A stretch of 64,000 nt of DNA from Chryseobacterium gleum (GTDB lineage Bacteria > Bacteroidota > Bacteroidia > Flavobacteriales > Weeksellaceae): NCBI RefSeq assembly GCF_900636535.1, contig NZ_LR134289.1, forward strand, positions 2,542,001-2,606,000, given 5' to 3'. The translations under genes and the position numbers were made by a program. This document shows positions 61,367 to 64,000 of the stretch, in pieces. A model generated the notes under the pieces. The model had not been told where the DNA came from and ran no database searches. It was given only the letters and a program-made list of their open reading frames with translations. Position 1 is the stretch's first letter. The number at the start of each line of letters is the position of its first letter.

Positions 61367-61381
61367 TTAGTAGACTAATAT
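61351..61381. promoter_or_regulatory. 31-bp near-perfect operator dyad
   Basis: Nine-bp perfect arms ATATTAGTC and GACTAATAT flank a 13-bp centre that is itself dyad-symmetric at most positions (CACCAAATTAGTA). The site overlaps the -33 element of the NIL gene promoter, the placement expected of a repressor operator. The binding protein is not identified. Confidence 0.65.
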
Positions 61382-61403
61382 TTTTTAAAATTTAACACAA
61401 AAA

Positions 61404-61430
61404 AAAAGAAGCCGATCTCAGCTTCTCTTT
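61404..61430 (-). terminator. Terminator of the YiiX-like gene
   Basis: Six-bp stem AGAAGC / GCTTCT with flanking A-T pairs; on the minus strand it is followed by TTTTTTTTT. Confidence 0.75.
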
Positions 61431-61434
61431 GTTT

Positions 61435-62109
61435 TTAAAGGTTTCCTATCCTTTCAAGTTTCTCCGAACCTGCAAGACCATTGGGGTTACAACCAGGCTC
61501 TCCTTCAGGGACTTTCAGATTTTTTTCAGTATAAAATTCTTCCCAGAATGTATTCGTTTTTCCCGTTTTAGGATCAATAAAGGTCATAGGTTCCAATTTA
61601 AAAATATGATCTTCACGAAAGGCTCTTTCCACAAAATCCGAACAGTAATATGAATTTTCATCCAGAATGTAATTAAAATTATAAGGTTTTCCCAGCATGG
61701 CGTGTGCTTTTTTAACAGCTTCAGGAATGGCTTTCCGGTATTCCGGTTTTAAACGGTAAACAATTACTTGCTGTCCTTCTTCTTTCTGATCTTTTATAAA
61801 ATCTTTTAAATCCTGTTTCTGGGAACCACCCTTAGGAGCAGCATGCAGGACATAAAAACGGCTATCTTCTTTTTCAAGAATTCCTATATGGTCAAATGAA
61901 GCAGACTTCTGTTTTTGAGTGACATTATTGATTGCCCCGGATAGTCCGGATTCTTTTGCGGTAACAAAAAGCAGATCTCCGTTTTTGAGCGGTACTGTTC
62001 CCGGAGAATTGCTGCTACACTGAGCCAATATGACCAATAAACAGAACCAAAATCCTGTAATTGTAATTTCTTTGATTTTTTTTCCTAGAGGCATTGTAAA
62101 TTCTGACAT
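61435..62109 (-). CDS. YiiX/YebB-like lipoprotein (NlpC/P60 circularly permuted fold)
   Basis: A 224-aa lipoprotein with hydrophobic signal and lipobox LAQC (residues about 27-30). Body: GDLLFVTAKESGLSGAINNV, the DHIGILEKEDSRFYVLHAAP segment with the His of the papain-like site, and SYYCSDFVERAF with the catalytic Cys. This is the permuted Cys-His hydrolase family of YiiX/DUF830, putative amidases. The frame is open 102 nt further upstream, but the ATG at 62109 (or 62094) gives a proper signal peptide. Divergent from the two-component system. Confidence 0.82.
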   Translation of the reverse strand: MSEFTMPLGKKIKEITITGFWFCLLVILAQCSSNSPGTVPLKNGDLLFVTAKESGLSGAINNVTQKQKSASFDHIGILEKEDSRFYVLHAAPKGGSQKQDLKDFIKDQKEEGQQVIVYRLKPEYRKAIPEAVKKAHAMLGKPYNFNYILDENSYYCSDFVERAFREDHIFKLEPMTFIDPKTGKTNTFWEEFYTEKNLKVPEGEPGCNPNGLAGSEKLERIGNL

Positions 62110-62209
62110 CTGATTATACTTCGGAATCAAAATTACAAAATAGAATTCATTACATTTGTGGGAATATTGATGTATTCTTCCTATCAACCCAAACATTTTC
62201 AATATTCTC

Positions 62210-62914
62210 ATGCCACATATTTTATTAGTTGAAGACGACGACAGACTTTCAAAATTGATTGCAAAAGGATTTCAGGAAGCTCAATTTGAGGTTACTGTGG
62301 CTTATGATGGAAATTCAGGAATGAAACTGGCCCTGCAGAATCATTTTGATCTGATTGTAACGGATATTGTATTGCCCAAAAAAGATGGACTTGAATTTTG
62401 CAATGAGATCAAAGCTTTAAAACCCGATCTTCCTGTCATTATGCTTACCGCGCTGGGAACTACTGATGATAAACTGGAAGGATTTGATGCCGGAGCGGAT
62501 GATTACCTCACCAAGCCTTTTGAAATGCGGGAGTTGGTGGCAAGAATCAAAGTACTCCTGAAACGCTTTTCTCAACAGAGACATCAGAAGGTTTTGATAC
62601 TGAGATATGACGGAATTGAAATGAATCTGGAACAGAAAACAGTAATCAGAGATCATATCCCGATCAAATTAACGCCCAAAGAGTTTAATCTTCTGAAATT
62701 TATGCTTGAAAATTCAGAAAGAGTTCTTTCCCGAAGTGAAATTGCTGAGAAAGTATGGGAAACCCATTTTGATACCGGAACCAATTTTATTGACGTCTAT
62801 ATCAATTACCTCCGGAAGAAAATTGACAAAGATTTTGAAGTTAAGCTTATTCACACCAAGGCCGGCATGGGATTTATTCTGAAGAAAAATTACGAGTCAG
62901 GCATTGGGCAATAA
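62210..62914 (+). CDS. OmpR-family response regulator
   Basis: A 234-aa regulator. Receiver domain: HILLVEDDDRLSKLIAKGFQ with acidic pair, phospho-Asp in DLIVTDIVLPKKDG, DAGADDYLTKPFEMRELVAR (Lys). The C-terminal winged helix-turn-helix has IKLTPKEFNLLKFMLENSER, VLSRSEIAEKVWETHF and FIDVYINYLRKKID. The paired kinase follows 27 nt downstream. Target genes cannot be inferred. Confidence 0.94.
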   Translation: MPHILLVEDDDRLSKLIAKGFQEAQFEVTVAYDGNSGMKLALQNHFDLIVTDIVLPKKDGLEFCNEIKALKPDLPVIMLTALGTTDDKLEGFDAGADDYLTKPFEMRELVARIKVLLKRFSQQRHQKVLILRYDGIEMNLEQKTVIRDHIPIKLTPKEFNLLKFMLENSERVLSRSEIAEKVWETHFDTGTNFIDVYINYLRKKIDKDFEVKLIHTKAGMGFILKKNYESGIGQ

Positions 62915-62941
62915 TGACGGAAATAAACTAAAAATATTCGG

Positions 62942-64000
62942 ATGAAAATCAGGACCCGGCTAACACTGCTTTTTACCTTAATCACTGCAATGCTTGTCAG
63001 TGTTTACAGTATTTCGATCTATTATTCATCCAGGGAAGCCAGAGAGAAATCGTTTTACAGCGAACTCCAGAACGAAGCCATCGCCAAAGCGGACCTTTTT
63101 TTCAGAAGTTCATTACCCGAGCAGGAAATGCATAAGCTTTATCAAAATAATACCAGAACACTGAATGAGGTTCAGGTAGCAATTTATGATAGCAATAAGC
63201 AATTGGTTTATCATGATGATGCCAGGGTAGATTATGTAAAGGAAACTCCTGAAATGCTTTCACAGATATTCCGGAAAAAAAGAATCACTTTCTTCTTAAA
63301 TGATCTGCAGGTCATTGGAATGGTGTATCATTATGAAGGAAAATCTTATGCTGTAACAGCCGCTGCTTATGACAAATACGGATACGAATATCTTACGCAT
63401 CTTTTAATCATCAGTATTATTTCCTTTTTCAGTATTCTGATCCTGATCTATCTGGCAGGAATATTTCTTTCCAAAAAAGCATTGAGGCCACTCAGTGAAA
63501 TGGTAAGTCAGATCAAAAAGATTACCGCCGGAAAATTACAGCTGCGCCTGAAAACAACGAAAGAAAAGGATGAATTGAATGAACTGGCCCAAAACTTCAA
63601 CGGAATGCTGGAGCGGCTTGAAAATTCTTTTGACTCTCAAAAGCATTTCGTAGCCAATATTTCACACGAACTGAGAACGCCTTTATCTGCTATTATTACA
63701 GAACTTGAACTGGCTTCAGAAAAGGACAAAACCAAAGAAGAATATCAGGAAACCATCCGATATGCGCTGGAAGATGCCCGAAATATGGCAGCGCTTTCCA
63801 ATAGCTTAATGGATCTTGCCAAAGCGAGTTATGATCCCAATGAAATCAGTTTTGCTGAAGTACGCCTGGATGAAGTTCTTCTGGAATCTTATACCAAAAC
63901 AATAAAAGAAAATTCAGGATATAAAGTTTCAATGAACATAGAAGACTCTGTAGAAGAACATCAGCTTATTATTCAGGGAAATGAATATCTTCTTAGGGTT
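62942..64000 (+). CDS. HAMP-domain sensor histidine kinase (truncated by window end)
   Basis: The first 353 residues of a membrane kinase; the gene continues beyond the window. TM1 at about residues 8-27 (LTLLFTLITAMLVSVYSISI), a periplasmic sensor region of about 125 residues, TM2 at about 154-178 (LLIISIISFFSILILIYLAG), a HAMP linker (KKALRPLSEMVSQIKKITAG) and the HisKA box FVANISHELRTPLSAIITEL with the phospho-His. The ATPase domain lies outside. It is the cognate partner of the OmpR-type regulator, 27 nt upstream. Confidence 0.93.
   Translation, partial: MKIRTRLTLLFTLITAMLVSVYSISIYYSSREAREKSFYSELQNEAIAKADLFFRSSLPEQEMHKLYQNNTRTLNEVQVAIYDSNKQLVYHDDARVDYVKETPEMLSQIFRKKRITFFLNDLQVIGMVYHYEGKSYAVTAAAYDKYGYEYLTHLLIISIISFFSILILIYLAGIFLSKKALRPLSEMVSQIKKITAGKLQLRLKTTKEKDELNELAQNFNGMLERLENSFDSQKHFVANISHELRTPLSAIITELELASEKDKTKEEYQETIRYALEDARNMAALSNSLMDLAKASYDPNEISFAEVRLDEVLLESYTKTIKENSGYKVSMNIEDSVEEHQLIIQGNEYLLRV

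Noticed and set aside
61274..61434. SAM or other riboswitch before the NIL gene
   Set aside because: The leader after the predicted transcription start is only about 55 nt, and the conserved region is a DNA dyad on the promoter, not a folded leader.

Overview
The window is a 64-kb piece of a chromosome from a Flavobacteriia member (Bacteroidetes), most probably a Chryseobacterium-like organism. Gene content (OstA-like protein, TonB-dependent receptor, DUF4290-murA pair, DUF6341/DUF6427 families, LuxE-like acyltransferase, Pls/PosA-type synthetase), AT-rich spacers, scarce Shine-Dalgarno sites and Bacteroidetes-type promoters (TTTG or TTG, then TAnnTTTG) all agree. Most of it is ordinary core genome. 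One tRNA (Gln, UUG) is present; I see no rRNA, CRISPR array, transposase, integrase or prophage.

Layout. 0-0.42 kb: spacer with REP-like palindromes and a 7-bp tandem repeat. 0.4-3.7 kb: pdxH, yqgE, a cell-wall amidase, a degenerate class IV aminotransferase and a START-like protein. 3.9-13.3 kb (minus strand): class III aminotransferase, OstA-like LPS-transport protein, Fur-family regulator, Kup K+ transporter, pyruvate dehydrogenase E1-beta, a DUF2147 protein and an LtaS-like membrane sulfatase. 13.4-18.4 kb (mostly plus): pssA, DnaQ-like exonuclease, DUF2007, FAH-family hydrolase, universal stress protein, DUF6341/6427, DUF3109. 18.4-26.4 kb (minus): LolA-like protein, trigger factor, a TonB-receptor cluster and an ABC-F ATPase. 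26.6-31.7 kb (minus): a DUF2235/Tle1-like protein with a mutated nucleophile, a LuxR-type two-component system, and three proteins of unknown role including a DUF5715/M15-like putative peptidase. 31.9-39 kb: aquaporin, two frameshifted genes (PD-(D/E)XK-like nuclease; LuxE-like acyltransferase), LpxH-like phosphatase, queD, thioesterase, OmpH/Skp. 39.1-43.7 kb: the glyoxylate shunt (aceB-aceA) with its divergent XRE/DUF2083 regulator and two palindromic operators between them. 44-50.9 kb: comF, a hydrolase, upp, a large Pls/PosA-family synthetase split by one missing base, and a GNAT protein. 50.9-64 kb: der, tRNA-Gln, katG, haem-binding and DCC proteins, a lipoprotein alpha-amylase, DUF4290-murA, an orphan NIL-domain protein behind a strong operator, a YiiX-like lipoprotein, and an OmpR-type two-component system cut by the window end.

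The best candidate for an unusual system is the Pls/PosA-type synthetase at 46.3-50.2 kb. It has an adenylation domain, a carrier domain and a membrane-embedded C-terminal half with three beta-helix-like modules. That is the general architecture of epsilon-poly-lysine synthetase, and my by-eye specificity code contains the acidic residue seen in codes for basic amino acids. Other points worth a second look: an aminotransferase fold that has lost its catalytic Lys and Glu; MurA with Asp instead of the fosfomycin-target Cys; TAnnTTTG boxes so close to start codons that the mRNAs are probably leaderless; a 7-bp period shared by many unrelated-looking spacers; a 31-bp operator dyad over the NIL-gene promoter; and a cluster of single-base homopolymer deletions at 33.2-34.8 kb that may be sequencing artefacts. 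All family assignments come from reading motifs; no database search was possible.
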